From the NCBI GenBank assembly GCA_046292465.1, contig JBKBRB010000010.1:1-64000 (forward strand): a stretch of DNA of 64,000 nucleotides. The letters run 5' to 3'. Below are positions 32,721 through 41,519 of the stretch, in pieces. The stretch comes from JANWWM01 sp046292465 (GTDB taxonomy: Bacteria > Bacteroidota > Chlorobiia > Chlorobiales > Thermochlorobacteraceae). The notes under the pieces are model-generated. The model was not told the DNA's origin, searched no databases, and worked only from the letters and a program-made list of their open reading frames with translations. Positions within the stretch are counted from its first letter, which is position 1. Every line of letters starts with the position of its first letter. A program made the translations under genes and the position numbers.

Positions 32721-34502
32721 TTATCGCGTGCGAAGGTTTGAAACCGTTGCGCCAAGCGAGACGATAAGCGCGCCGACAATCACACCAACGACAATGAAAA
32801 CACGAGTTCGGCTCTTTTCGTCTTCTTCGCGCTTTGCAATCAGGTTCGCCGTTGAATCGCGTAAGACAAGGGCTTCGCTGAGTTTTTCTTCGAGAATGGT
32901 AGAACGAACCACATGGTGCAATGTTCCTGCTTCATTCGCCTTTGTTCCAAATTCTTCTAAGAAGGCTTTTTCAGGTTTCACATAGTCGCCTTTCTTTTCA
33001 CGCGCTTCAACAAACTCGATTCCGTCGTTGTAAGTCTTCTCGAGGCTGGTGAGCCAGATATTGGCTTTGCTTGCACTGCCTAAGGCTTTCAAATTGGCAT
33101 AGTAGCGTCGCATGCCTTGCGCGTAGTCGGTGATTTCCGCCATCGTATTGAGCGTGTCTTCAAGTGTTTTCAACTCTGCAAGTTTTGACGGAGAAGCGTA
33201 TCCGAGCACGGCGGGCGCGAGTTTAATTGCGTTCAGAGTATCCTGCTTCGTGTCAAGTTTCAAGTTATACTTTGCTTTGCGGAAGAAGAAGGTCGCCAGT
33301 TTGAGCGAGTCTTCTTTGGTTTCAATGGGTGCGGCTTTGTAAAGAATGCCTGCATAAAAACCTTGTTGCGTTGCAAAGCGGAGCGAATCATCTTCGGTTT
33401 TGAGGTCGCCGACCGTAAGCGAAATCAAATTAAACTCGTTTAACAGTTGCGAGACGTTCACAAGGTATTCGGGTTGTTCAGGCACATTGGCGTTGTGGCA
33501 GTTGGTGCATTGCGCGCCATCGTGTGCGCCGACCTTGTCGTGTCCCCAGTCAGCAATCGCGTGTCCGTTAGGCGAGCCGTGGCAACTAATACAGCCGGGC
33601 ATATTGTTAGCGGCGTAAGCGGCTTCGTGCGGACCGGCGTGGAAAGCGGCGGCAACTGCACCATGGCACGTGTTACATGCTTCTTTGATGGAAGAAACTT
33701 CGGGCAAGTGGTCGCCGTGATTGCTATGACAGCCGTTGCAAGACGGCGCGCCAACGGCATTCTTGATGTAAATCGAATTGGCGTGAACGCTTTGCATGTA
33801 GGCGGCGGTGTGGTCTTCGTAAGACTTGCCTTTCTTTTCCAACGACGGCGTAATGTATGATTCATTGCTATGGCAAGAGCCGCACATATTCGCCACGTTT
33901 TTGATATGCGTCATTGAAGTTACTTGTGAGCCTTTCATTGCGCCGTGCCCGCCATGGCAGTCGACGCAACTGGCGGATTTGTCGTTGCCTTCTTTGAAAA
34001 GAGCGCGTCCGTGAGCGCTTCCCAAAAACTCCGCAGAAATGCCCACCACAGGCTCTTTGGAGAGCGTATAAGTTTCCATCTTTTCAGGATTCTCGTGGCA
34101 GGAAGCGCACCATTGGACTTGGTCTTTACGAGACGCTTTTCCGATGAACTTTTGAACAGTTCCTTTGGCGTCTTTCATATCGACGTGTGCCGATTTCCAA
34201 TTCGCCATTGTGATTGAGGCATCAGGATTGCCACCGTGGCAACCCACACAAGAAACGCCTGCATTGTGGTGCGTGTCTATTGCCCAAGTGCCTTCCATCA
34301 CTTGCGCTTTACCCGAAAGCTGCGAATGGCATTTGAAGCAACCGCTTTCATCTTTGAGAGCAACAGTCTTTGAGGTTTCTGTATTGGACGAAGGTGATGG
34401 CTCTTCGCCAAAGGCAATCTTTTCTCCGATAAGCGTGTAGCAAAATGCGCCGAAGAAAAAGACGAGTGCGAAAATGGAAAGTCTTACGTGAAGCGGTTTC
34501 AT
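32721..34502 (-). CDS. Nine-heme c-type cytochrome with C-terminal membrane anchor
   Basis: A 593-residue exported multiheme cytochrome. The N-terminus has a hydrophobic signal/anchor (LSIFALVFFFGAFCYTLIG). Nine CxxCH heme sites follow between residues ~55 and ~345 (CFKCH, CVGCH, CASCH, CVDCH, CGSCH, CNGCH, CNTCH, CISCH, CTNCH). The C-terminal ~240 residues are heme-free and helical, ending in a transmembrane segment (VFIVVGVIVGALIVSLG). It is likely a periplasmic electron carrier held at the membrane. No partner oxidoreductase gene is adjacent, so donor and acceptor are unknown. The intergenic gap upstream (34503-34691) shows no gene, only a small tandem repeat. Confidence 0.9.
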   Translation of the reverse strand: MKPLHVRLSIFALVFFFGAFCYTLIGEKIAFGEEPSPSSNTETSKTVALKDESGCFKCHSQLSGKAQVMEGTWAIDTHHNAGVSCVGCHGGNPDASITMANWKSAHVDMKDAKGTVQKFIGKASRKDQVQWCASCHENPEKMETYTLSKEPVVGISAEFLGSAHGRALFKEGNDKSASCVDCHGGHGAMKGSQVTSMTHIKNVANMCGSCHSNESYITPSLEKKGKSYEDHTAAYMQSVHANSIYIKNAVGAPSCNGCHSNHGDHLPEVSSIKEACNTCHGAVAAAFHAGPHEAAYAANNMPGCISCHGSPNGHAIADWGHDKVGAHDGAQCTNCHNANVPEQPEYLVNVSQLLNEFNLISLTVGDLKTEDDSLRFATQQGFYAGILYKAAPIETKEDSLKLATFFFRKAKYNLKLDTKQDTLNAIKLAPAVLGYASPSKLAELKTLEDTLNTMAEITDYAQGMRRYYANLKALGSASKANIWLTSLEKTYNDGIEFVEAREKKGDYVKPEKAFLEEFGTKANEAGTLHHVVRSTILEEKLSEALVLRDSTANLIAKREEDEKSRTRVFIVVGVIVGALIVSLGATVSNLRTR

Positions 34503-34666
34503 TGGTGGTTGCTGAATTGTGTCAGGTTAAATGAAAATACGCCGATAGAACTCTTTGAAAAGCATAAACCTTGACGGGCTACTTTTCCGTTTCAAAAGAG
34601 ATTGAATTTACTGCTTGAACGGCTTAACAACTGCAAGGAAGAAGCACAAAGTTATATCAGCAACGG

Positions 34667-34694
34667 CGAGATGCCAAATACGAGATGCCAAATA
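34667..34694 (+). repeat. Tandem 14-bp repeat
   Basis: CGAGATGCCAAATA occurs twice back to back (34667-34680, 34681-34694) just beside the terminator of the type IX cargo gene. Confidence 0.8.
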
Positions 34695-34722
34695 AAAAAG
34701 GCGAGCATAAAACTCGCCTCTT
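34692..34722 (-). terminator. Rho-independent terminator of the type IX cargo gene
   Basis: Read on the minus strand: GGCGAG (34718-34713) and CTCGCC (34705-34700) form the stem, followed by CTTTTTTATTT. It lies about 20 bases after the stop at 34740. Confidence 0.85.
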
Positions 34723-34739
34723 TGTTCGGAAATCGTTGC

Positions 34740-36074
34740 TTACTTGACAAGCATCATTTTGCGCGTTTGCACAAAATTGCCGGCTTGCAAGCGATAAAAA
34801 TAAACACCGCTTGAAAGTTGATTGGCGTTGAAATTAACCGTGTATGACCCTGCTTCTTGGCGACCATTCACAAGTGTGGCAACTTCTTTGCCAAGCATAT
34901 CAAAAACTTTGAGCGATACGTTGCCCGCTGTTGGAAGTTGATAAGCAATTGTTGTAGTCGGGTTGAATGGGTTCGGATAGTTTTGGTCCAACGCAAATTG
35001 CTTCGGCAAGCCGACATTCACTTCAATGACGTTGCTGTATTCAAACTGTCCGTCAAAGTCAATTTGCTTTAAGCGATAGAAGACTCTGCCGCTCGCTTGT
35101 GCATCGGTGAAGGAATAAGATTGCGCTTCGGTGGTGGTGCCTGCACCGCGCACGAAGCCGAGAGCCGTCCAGTTGGCTTGGTCGTTGGAGCGTTGCACTT
35201 CAAAGCCTGAGTTATTGACTTCAGAGGCGGTTGTCCAAGTTAAACGCACGCCGTTGTTCAAAACTTGTGCGTTGAACGAAGTGAGTTCAACCGGCAGGGC
35301 GACTGGATTGGTGTGGAACGGTCCAGTGTAGCCAGAGGGCGGCGAAGTGAAGTTCGGGTCATATCCAAGATTTAAACCCGCTGTACCGGGAACAAGTACA
35401 TTTGAGAAGAACGGATTGTTTACCCCAACGATAACCGCGAATACGCGCACATCACCAGCAGAAGTTGCCCCCAAGGCAGAAAGCGTAAAACGAATCTCAA
35501 AACCTGTGTTGGTGGTGCGGATATTGCTTGCAGTCTGATTATTGAGCGCAAAGGTTGCCGCACCAGCAGAGAGAACGCTCCCTGCACTGTTGCTTGTAGC
35601 AGTTGTGCTTGCCGTGCCCAAATTCTGTGATGCAGGAATGCCGCCAGTCTTTGCAATCCAAACAGCGCCGTCGCTTGTGCGAACAGAGAGCATGTAATCG
35701 ACTTCAAAGTCGGCGCGGTAGTTGTTGTTTACCCAAGTGCTATCCAAATAAGTGCCCGTGCCAGAGGCGCAGCTGAGGCGTGTGCCTGCGGGTCGACCTG
35801 CAACTTCGCTAAACCCGAGCCAAATGGCTAATTGATTGCCGTTGGCTTCGACTTTGGAAGAAACGCCAATGTAAAGGTCAGTTCCGTTTGTCCAAGTTCT
35901 GATAGCACCGATGTCAGAGTCGGAACCGAAGCCGTTGTTCGAGATAGGATTCGAGTTGGCAAAAGAGGTTTGGTACTCAGCAGGGTTTACCGTTCCATTG
36001 ATGGTTGGTTGTGCAAAGAGTGTAACTGCACCGCATACGAGCGTGCAAAGCAAAGTGAATACTGCTTGTCTCAT
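34740..36074 (-). CDS. Secreted protein with type IX C-terminal sorting domain
   Basis: A 444-residue exported protein. It opens with a signal peptide (MRQAVFTLLCTLVCGAVTLFAQ). The N-terminal ~230 residues (PTINGTVNPAEYQTSFANSN, AIWLGFSE, VDYMLSVRTSDGAVWIAK) look like a beta-sandwich domain of the kind found in carbohydrate-binding or surface proteins. A fibronectin-like region follows (LPVELTSFNAQVLNNGVRL, NNSGFEVQRSND). The end is a type IX sorting domain (QNYPNPFNPTTTIAYQLP, then GVYFYRLQAGNF, KMMLVK). Predicted to be secreted or displayed through the Por machinery. The ligand is unknown. Confidence 0.85.
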   Translation of the reverse strand: MRQAVFTLLCTLVCGAVTLFAQPTINGTVNPAEYQTSFANSNPISNNGFGSDSDIGAIRTWTNGTDLYIGVSSKVEANGNQLAIWLGFSEVAGRPAGTRLSCASGTGTYLDSTWVNNNYRADFEVDYMLSVRTSDGAVWIAKTGGIPASQNLGTASTTATSNSAGSVLSAGAATFALNNQTASNIRTTNTGFEIRFTLSALGATSAGDVRVFAVIVGVNNPFFSNVLVPGTAGLNLGYDPNFTSPPSGYTGPFHTNPVALPVELTSFNAQVLNNGVRLTWTTASEVNNSGFEVQRSNDQANWTALGFVRGAGTTTEAQSYSFTDAQASGRVFYRLKQIDFDGQFEYSNVIEVNVGLPKQFALDQNYPNPFNPTTTIAYQLPTAGNVSLKVFDMLGKEVATLVNGRQEAGSYTVNFNANQLSSGVYFYRLQAGNFVQTRKMMLVK

Positions 36075-36154
36075 CGTATTGGAAATTTTAAGTTAAATGT
36101 TGTTATTGATTGTTGTTGAGGCATTGAAGCCATCTGAATCTATAAACTTTAATG

Positions 36155-36170
36155 CATACTTTCAAGTATG
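36155..36170. promoter_or_regulatory. Palindrome upstream of phhA, possible operator
   Basis: CATACTT-TC-AAGTATG, a perfect 7+2+7 inverted repeat, 52 bases before the phhA ATG. A weak TTGAAG (36124) and TTTAAT (36148) with an 18-base spacer lie just upstream. Confidence 0.35.
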
Positions 36171-36222
36171 TGATGAAACAAAAAATAAATTTCTATTTTT
36201 CGGAAAATTTCAGGAGGAAGTT

Positions 36223-37056
36223 ATGAACGCCGTTGAACCTGATTTTGTATCTGCTGATGCCTATCCGCTTTCGGCTTATGAAAAGGCGGCATTAGGCGGA
36301 AATGACCCGCGCTGCATTCCACAGCATTTGGACGGACCGCCGCCGATGTGCAGTGAAATCGTTTATCCAAACTACACCGAAGAAGAACAACAGATTTGGC
36401 AAACGCTTTATCACCGACAGATCGAGCTACTGCCAAACCGTGCTTGTGATGAGTTTCTGCACGGCGTAAAAATGCTCAAACTCAATCCGAATAAGATTCC
36501 CTCGCTTGCCGAACTTTCCAATGTTTTGGAAGCGCAAACGGATTGGTGCATTGCGCGCATTCCGGGGCTTTTGCACGAGCAAGATTTTTTCAAACTGCTT
36601 GCCGAGCGTGTGTTTCCTTCAACCGACTACATTCGTGGCAAAGATGAAATGGGCTACACGCCTGCGCCCGACCTCTTTCACGACATCTTTGGGCACATGC
36701 CGATGCTGACCAACAAGGACTTTGCGGACTTTTACCAACTTTTCGGCAAAGCCGCTCTGAACGCCAAAGGAAGCGACCGCACGGCATTGGAGCGTTTCCA
36801 CTGGTTCACAGTTGAATTCGGATTGATTGAAACTCCAAACGGACGACGCATCTACGGTGCAGGCACGCTTTCAAGCGCGACCGAAGTTCTACACAGCCTG
36901 TCTGATAACGTCGTTGTTCATCGATTCTCACCTGAAAAAATTATCAATCAAGACTATGACGTGTGGCACTTGCAGCCGATTCTCTTCGCAATAGAGTCTT
37001 TTGAAGAGTTAAAGCAAGGATTCCGAGATTGGACACGGTTGCGAGGCTTGCTGTAA
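36223..37056 (+). CDS. phhA: Phenylalanine 4-monooxygenase (phenylalanine hydroxylase)
   Basis: Hydroxylates phenylalanine to tyrosine with O2, tetrahydropterin and non-heme iron. From ATG 36223, with CAGGAGG eight bases upstream, the protein is 277 residues, the size of the bacterial single-domain form. Iron ligands are visible: H153 and H158 in FHDIFGHMPML and E198 in VEFGL. Motifs YTPAPDLFHD and YGAGTLSSATE are conserved. The frame is open to 36097, but the extra residues look like leader. The gene requires oxygen, which constrains the lifestyle. No pterin carbinolamine dehydratase is in the window. Confidence 0.95.
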   Translation: MNAVEPDFVSADAYPLSAYEKAALGGNDPRCIPQHLDGPPPMCSEIVYPNYTEEEQQIWQTLYHRQIELLPNRACDEFLHGVKMLKLNPNKIPSLAELSNVLEAQTDWCIARIPGLLHEQDFFKLLAERVFPSTDYIRGKDEMGYTPAPDLFHDIFGHMPMLTNKDFADFYQLFGKAALNAKGSDRTALERFHWFTVEFGLIETPNGRRIYGAGTLSSATEVLHSLSDNVVVHRFSPEKIINQDYDVWHLQPILFAIESFEELKQGFRDWTRLRGLL

Positions 37057-37150
37057 GCAGGTGTGAATGATAGCGAAGTTGAAAATACAGAACAGAACCT
37101 ATGCTGAGTAGGTTTTGAGTGCACAGGAACGCATGGAACTTTTGAACGCG

Positions 37151-37828
37151 CTATGCGCTGGTGGCAAGGTGCTTGAGCGTATAGAAGCAGTTCTTTCCGT
37201 CCATGTGTAAATGAATCACACCTGCCCGCACTAATGAAACTAAAATACGCGCTGCTCGCCGATTGGAAACATTGACTAATCGGCTGTATTCAACCAGCGT
37301 GATGCGATGGTAAGTGTTCAAATACTTCATCAGCGTGCGTTCATTATCGCCAAAGGAGATGCGAATCGGGCGATGTTCGGCTTTTAAGAGTTGAACGGCT
37401 TCGGGTGCAGCGATGAGATTTTTGTCGTTATTGCGCAGATACACTTTACGCTCCACCACTTTCTTGAAGGTCTTCGCGTCGCGCGTTGTAGAGAGATGAA
37501 AGTGAGGTTTCGTTGTGCTTTCCTCAATCATAACCGCTAAGACATCGCGTCCGCGAAACTCCACCACATCGGTCTTGAAAGGCACGGCAGGGTGAATAAA
37601 GTCGTTTGCCGCTTCCCAGATAATTTCTGCCGTTTCTTTCTCGCTTTCAATGCCGACAATACGTTTATCGTCATCAACACCGATGAGAATTGTGCCCCCG
37701 GAAGTGTTAGCGAAAGCAGAGATAGATTTTGCGATTTTTTCGGGAGAGTGGACAAGTCGCTTAAATTCAACATGCTGGTTTTCCCCTGCCTCTACAAGTC
37801 GTAAAAGCTCTAAATCGGTAAGCGTCAT
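37151..37828 (-). CDS. AlbA_2 (Schlafen-type) domain protein with winged-helix C-terminus
   Basis: A 225-residue protein. The N-terminal ~115 residues are an AlbA_2 putative DNA/RNA-binding domain: NQHVEFKRL, AKSISAFANTSGGTILIGVDDD and GIESEKE. Residues ~155-225 (RTLMKYLNTYHRITLVEYSR, NRRAARILVSLVRAGVI) form a winged-helix-like part. Such proteins are usually called putative transcriptional regulators or ATP-binding proteins; the target is unknown. It faces phhA convergently across 94 empty bases. Confidence 0.82.
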   Translation of the reverse strand: MTLTDLELLRLVEAGENQHVEFKRLVHSPEKIAKSISAFANTSGGTILIGVDDDKRIVGIESEKETAEIIWEAANDFIHPAVPFKTDVVEFRGRDVLAVMIEESTTKPHFHLSTTRDAKTFKKVVERKVYLRNNDKNLIAAPEAVQLLKAEHRPIRISFGDNERTLMKYLNTYHRITLVEYSRLVNVSNRRAARILVSLVRAGVIHLHMDGKNCFYTLKHLATSA

Positions 37829-37953
37829 GGTAAGGTTGCTGTTTTAAGCGTTACAAACGAGGTCGTGGCGCTTGTGCACTAACGACAATGTTCTCGTTCA
37901 TGAAGACAAAACAGACGAAAGAACAGTGCAAGAAGTGTGTATCGGGTCTCTCC

Positions 37954-38733
37954 TTAACGTCGTTTAGGTTTAGATTTTTTGGATTTCTTTTTGGATTTGT
38001 CATCTTCTTTTGCCGCTTGTGGTGGCGGGGCACCGATGTTGCCTACAGGCAGAGGAATTTTGACTGTCGGATAGTTCAGGTAGGCAAACGTGGCTAAAAT
38101 GTAGTTGATGGCTTGCGCTTCACCATCGGTAAGTGTGCCCAAAGGGTGATCTATGATAACATTGTATTGCAGACTGTCTCTCTCAAAGAAGCCCATATTA
38201 TATTGGCGAGCGTTGAAGTTATATCGTCCGTAATACGATTGACGCCAACCGCGTTCTGCTTCAAAAAGTGAATCCAATCGCCAATCGCTTCGCGGCAACT
38301 GATTCTTGCCGAAGGAAAGCGCTTCTTGAACCTGTGCCCAAATCCCTGTGGAGTCGAAGGTGCGGTAAGCAACAGAAATTGTAATGCTGATTTTTTCGTT
38401 GCCGAAGAAATTTATCAAGTTCTCGTATTGACGACGCGAGCCAGCCCAGTTCTTCGGTATAGAAAATTGACAACCGAGAACACTATCGCGAGTAACTTCC
38501 ATAGAGTATCCGCCATCGGAAAGCATGTTGTAGCGAAGCGTCATGACGGGATTGACACGCGTGTCTGTCGTAATTTCAACATAATCGAGCTCATCGACAA
38601 CTTGTGAAGTGGTATCAATCGGTGGCGGCTCAGGCATCGGTGTTATCCTTGCAACCTGTTTTGAACCTCCGCAGCCAGAAGTGATGCTTATGGTTAGAAG
38701 AACAAATAAACAGAGAAGTAGTGTATGTCGCAT
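37954..38733 (-). CDS. Lipoprotein of unknown function
   Basis: A 259-residue predicted lipoprotein from ATG 38733: signal peptide MRHTLLLCLFVLLTISITSGCGG with lipobox TSGC. The frame is open to 38892, but that part has no signal peptide. The mature part has a mixed alpha/beta body (YNMLSDGGYSMEVTRDS, ISITISVAYRTFD, RDSLQYNVIIDHPLG) and a very basic Lys/Ser tail (KSKKKSKKSKPKRR). No family recognised. It is divergent from pabBC; their starts are 110 bases apart. Confidence 0.7.
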   Translation of the reverse strand: MRHTLLLCLFVLLTISITSGCGGSKQVARITPMPEPPPIDTTSQVVDELDYVEITTDTRVNPVMTLRYNMLSDGGYSMEVTRDSVLGCQFSIPKNWAGSRRQYENLINFFGNEKISITISVAYRTFDSTGIWAQVQEALSFGKNQLPRSDWRLDSLFEAERGWRQSYYGRYNFNARQYNMGFFERDSLQYNVIIDHPLGTLTDGEAQAINYILATFAYLNYPTVKIPLPVGNIGAPPPQAAKEDDKSKKKSKKSKPKRR

Positions 38734-38843
38734 TGCGTCGAGAACAGCGAAGTTTGAACAAAGTTTTGCTCTAACAACAGAGGCATATGAATAAAATAAA
38801 ATAAACTTACAAAAATTCCGCACGTGTCTAAAAATTTTATCCA

Positions 38844-40628
38844 ATGCGCGACCTCTTTGAAAAGCCTTACAGCATTTTTTTAGAAACTGCAAAACAAGAC
38901 GGCGAGAACCAAAAAACGTTTTTGTTCCAAAGTCCTCAAAGCCTCATCGAAGCCAAGTCGCTTTCGGAGGTGCATCTGGCACTTGAGCGGATGGAGATGG
39001 CGCACCGGCGTGGAAAGTGGCTTGCAGGTTACATCAGTTATGAAGCAGGATTCGCCTTCGAGAAAAAACTCAAACAGATGCCGATTAGGACATCGCTCCC
39101 ACTACTGTGGTTCGGTGAATACGACGAGCCGCTTTTGAATCCGTTGGTTCAGTTCAATCGTCAGTCGAGCATAGTGCAGCGCGTTGCGTTCAATGTTTCA
39201 AAAGAAGATTATGCAAGTGCAATCGCTAAAATTTTGGCATATATCGAAGCGGGTGATGTCTATCAAGTGAATTTTACGGGAAAACTTTCGTTCGACTTTC
39301 AAGGCAATGCCGTTGAACTTTACGAGACCTTACGCCAAAAGCAAGCCGTTGCATATGCAGCCTTTCTCAACTTAGGCAAGCAAGCCATACTCTCGTTTTC
39401 GCCGGAACTGTTTTTTCGCATCAAGGACGGCGTCATTGAATCTAAGCCGATGAAAGGCACTGCCTCACGCGGACGCACAAACGCCGAAGACGAAACCATA
39501 GCCACCTGGCTTAAAAGCGATGAAAAAAATCGTGCCGAAAACTTGATGATTTTAGACCTGATTCGCAACGATTTCGGACGCATCTGCAAAATAGGCACGG
39601 TTACAGTTCCAAGCCTTTTCGATGTGGAGCGTCTCCAAACGCTCTTGCAAATGACTTCAACTGTGCGTGGCGAGCTCAAAGAGGGCATCACATTCAGAGA
39701 AATTTTTGAAGCCATTTTCCCATGTGGTTCAATTACAGGCGCGCCCAAAATTCGCGCAATGGAAATCATCTCCGAACTCGAAGCCGAGCCGCGTGGCGTC
39801 TATACTGGCGCAATCGGATACATCTCACCGCAAAAAGAAACGTGTTTCAGCGTTGCCATTCGAACATTGGTCGTCGAGCAAAAAAGTGCAAGTTCACTTG
39901 TTGGAGAAATGGGAATTGGAAGCGGGATTACAATTGAATCCAAAAGCCAAACTGAATACGAAGAGTGCTTACTCAAAGCGAAGTTTCTAACAACGCCAAT
40001 CGAGAATTTCGCCTTGATTGAATCAATGAAGTTTGACCGGCATTACTGCTTGCTCGAGAAGCATCTTGCGCGGTTGAAAAACTCAGCGCGATATTTCGAT
40101 TTTCAGTTCGATGAAGAGGGCTTGCGGGCTTGTTTAGCGAAATACGCTCAAACGCTTGACCGAAGCGCGACTTACAAAGTTCGATTGGAATTGGAAAAAT
40201 CCGGACAGATAAAATTGAGCTGTGAACGAATTGAACCAACAAGCGGAATCGGCGCGGTGGCAATTGCGAAAATACGGACAAATTCTGCCGATAAATTTTT
40301 CTACCACAAAACAACCGAGCGCCAGACTTACGACGAGGCAACGGTCTTGGCGCGCCAATTAGGGTTAGCGGATTTCATTTTTCTCAACGAGCGAGACGAA
40401 GTGTCGGAAGGTGCGATTAGCAATGTGTTTGTAGAAAAGGCCGGAAGGCTCTACACGCCGCCAATTTCATCGGGCATTTTAGCAGGCATTTATCGTCAGC
40501 ACATTTTAGAAACCGTTTCTAATGCAAGCGAGCGCATTTTGCACATAGACGATTTGAAGAATGCGGAGCGAATCTGGATTTGCAATGCAGTGAGAGGAAT
40601 CAGAGAGGTGAAATTGGTAGAAGTTTAG
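38844..40628 (+). CDS. pabBC: Fused aminodeoxychorismate synthase component I and 4-amino-4-deoxychorismate lyase
   Basis: A 594-residue fusion for p-aminobenzoate (folate) synthesis. Residues ~1-375 are PabB: SYEAGFAFE, DVYQVNFTGKL, LSFSPELFFRI, KPMKGTASRGRT, LIRNDFGRIC and FEAIFPCGSITGAPKIRAME. Residues ~390-594 are the PLP-dependent lyase PabC: KFDRHYCLLEKHLARLKNSA, a FYHKTTERQTYDEA region with the likely PLP Lys, and SEGAISNVFVEKAG with SGILAGIYRQ. The glutaminase PabA is not in the window. PabB-PabC fusions are known in many bacteria. Converges on the anti-sigma kinase gene with 4-base overlap. Confidence 0.93.
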   Translation: MRDLFEKPYSIFLETAKQDGENQKTFLFQSPQSLIEAKSLSEVHLALERMEMAHRRGKWLAGYISYEAGFAFEKKLKQMPIRTSLPLLWFGEYDEPLLNPLVQFNRQSSIVQRVAFNVSKEDYASAIAKILAYIEAGDVYQVNFTGKLSFDFQGNAVELYETLRQKQAVAYAAFLNLGKQAILSFSPELFFRIKDGVIESKPMKGTASRGRTNAEDETIATWLKSDEKNRAENLMILDLIRNDFGRICKIGTVTVPSLFDVERLQTLLQMTSTVRGELKEGITFREIFEAIFPCGSITGAPKIRAMEIISELEAEPRGVYTGAIGYISPQKETCFSVAIRTLVVEQKSASSLVGEMGIGSGITIESKSQTEYEECLLKAKFLTTPIENFALIESMKFDRHYCLLEKHLARLKNSARYFDFQFDEEGLRACLAKYAQTLDRSATYKVRLELEKSGQIKLSCERIEPTSGIGAVAIAKIRTNSADKFFYHKTTERQTYDEATVLARQLGLADFIFLNERDEVSEGAISNVFVEKAGRLYTPPISSGILAGIYRQHILETVSNASERILHIDDLKNAERIWICNAVRGIREVKLVEV

Positions 40629-41053
40629 CGTGCAGGGAGTCGTTTGACAAGCACAAGTTTATTTTCGCCGTTGCGATGTTCATACTCAATTTCATCGACA
40701 AGCGCGCGAATGAGTTTGATGCCTAATCCGCCTTTTTTCTTGGATGCAAGGTAGGTTTCCATGTCGGGCAATGGGTGTGTGCGAATATCATAACTCTTGC
40801 CATTATCATTGACCGTAACCGTGAATCGGTTATCCGCTGTTTGAATAACAATGTGCAACTTTTCGTCTGAGTTTTTGCCATAGCCGTGCCTGATGATGTT
40901 AGAGCAGGCTTCATCGACGGCAAGCACGATTTTATAGCCGTCATCTTCTTTGAAACCGAACATTTCCGCCGCTTTTGAAACAAAACCGCGAATTTTTTCA
41001 AGTTGCTCCATGCTGCTTTGAACGGTCAGTTCCGCCTTAAATTCCTCTGCCAT
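40625..41053 (-). CDS. Anti-sigma factor kinase-like ATP-binding protein (RsbW-type)
   Basis: A 142-residue HATPase_c domain protein. The N box is DEACSNIIRHGYG and the G box GGLGIKLIRALVDE; VNDNGKSYD supplies the ATP-lid region. This is the RsbW/SpoIIAB-like serine kinase that phosphorylates a STAS antagonist and may bind a sigma factor. It is the third gene of a partner-switching module, 28 bases after the STAS gene. No sigma factor gene is in the window, so the target is open. Confidence 0.88.
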   Translation of the reverse strand: MAEEFKAELTVQSSMEQLEKIRGFVSKAAEMFGFKEDDGYKIVLAVDEACSNIIRHGYGKNSDEKLHIVIQTADNRFTVTVNDNGKSYDIRTHPLPDMETYLASKKKGGLGIKLIRALVDEIEYEHRNGENKLVLVKRLPAR

Positions 41054-41081
41054 TTGTCAATCTGTTTTCAAGTTTCAGTCG

Positions 41082-41438
41082 TTATGAAGCGGTCATTTGA
41101 AATTTCTCAATGGCTTTGCTTTCATCGTCATAGATTTCATAAAGCAGTGGAAAGCCAAGCAAATCGAAGACTTGAAAAATTTTATCGGGCATATTCGAGA
41201 ACTTGATGTCGCCGCCTTTTGAGCGAACTTCATCGATGAACGACATAAACACACCGAGTCCTGCGCTCGAGATGTAGTGGAGTTTTGAAAAGTTGACGAC
41301 GATGTTTGTGCGTCCTGTATCAATTAACTCTTGAATTGTTCGTTCTAACTCAATTGAAGTGTGGGCGTCAAGGTCGCCACTGATGTCAATAATGCTGGTC
41401 TTTCCTGACTGACGAACTGATGCGTTGAATGATGCCAT
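41082..41438 (-). CDS. STAS domain anti-sigma factor antagonist (RsbV/SpoIIAA-type)
   Basis: A 118-residue single STAS domain. IDISGDLDAHTSIELERTIQ and IVVNFSKLHYISSAGLGVFMSF are canonical; the Ser pair in ISSAGLG is where the kinase would phosphorylate it. Dephosphorylation by the SpoIIE-type phosphatase encoded 81 bases upstream would release it to capture the kinase. Second gene of the module. Confidence 0.92.
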   Translation of the reverse strand: MASFNASVRQSGKTSIIDISGDLDAHTSIELERTIQELIDTGRTNIVVNFSKLHYISSAGLGVFMSFIDEVRSKGGDIKFSNMPDKIFQVFDLLGFPLLYEIYDDESKAIEKFQMTAS

Positions 41439-41519
41439 AGAGCAGGTTTATCAAGTTTATTTTTGTAAGAATCTGATTGAGACGCGGTATGGTTATTATG
41501 CGAAAATCGAAGTATCGTG

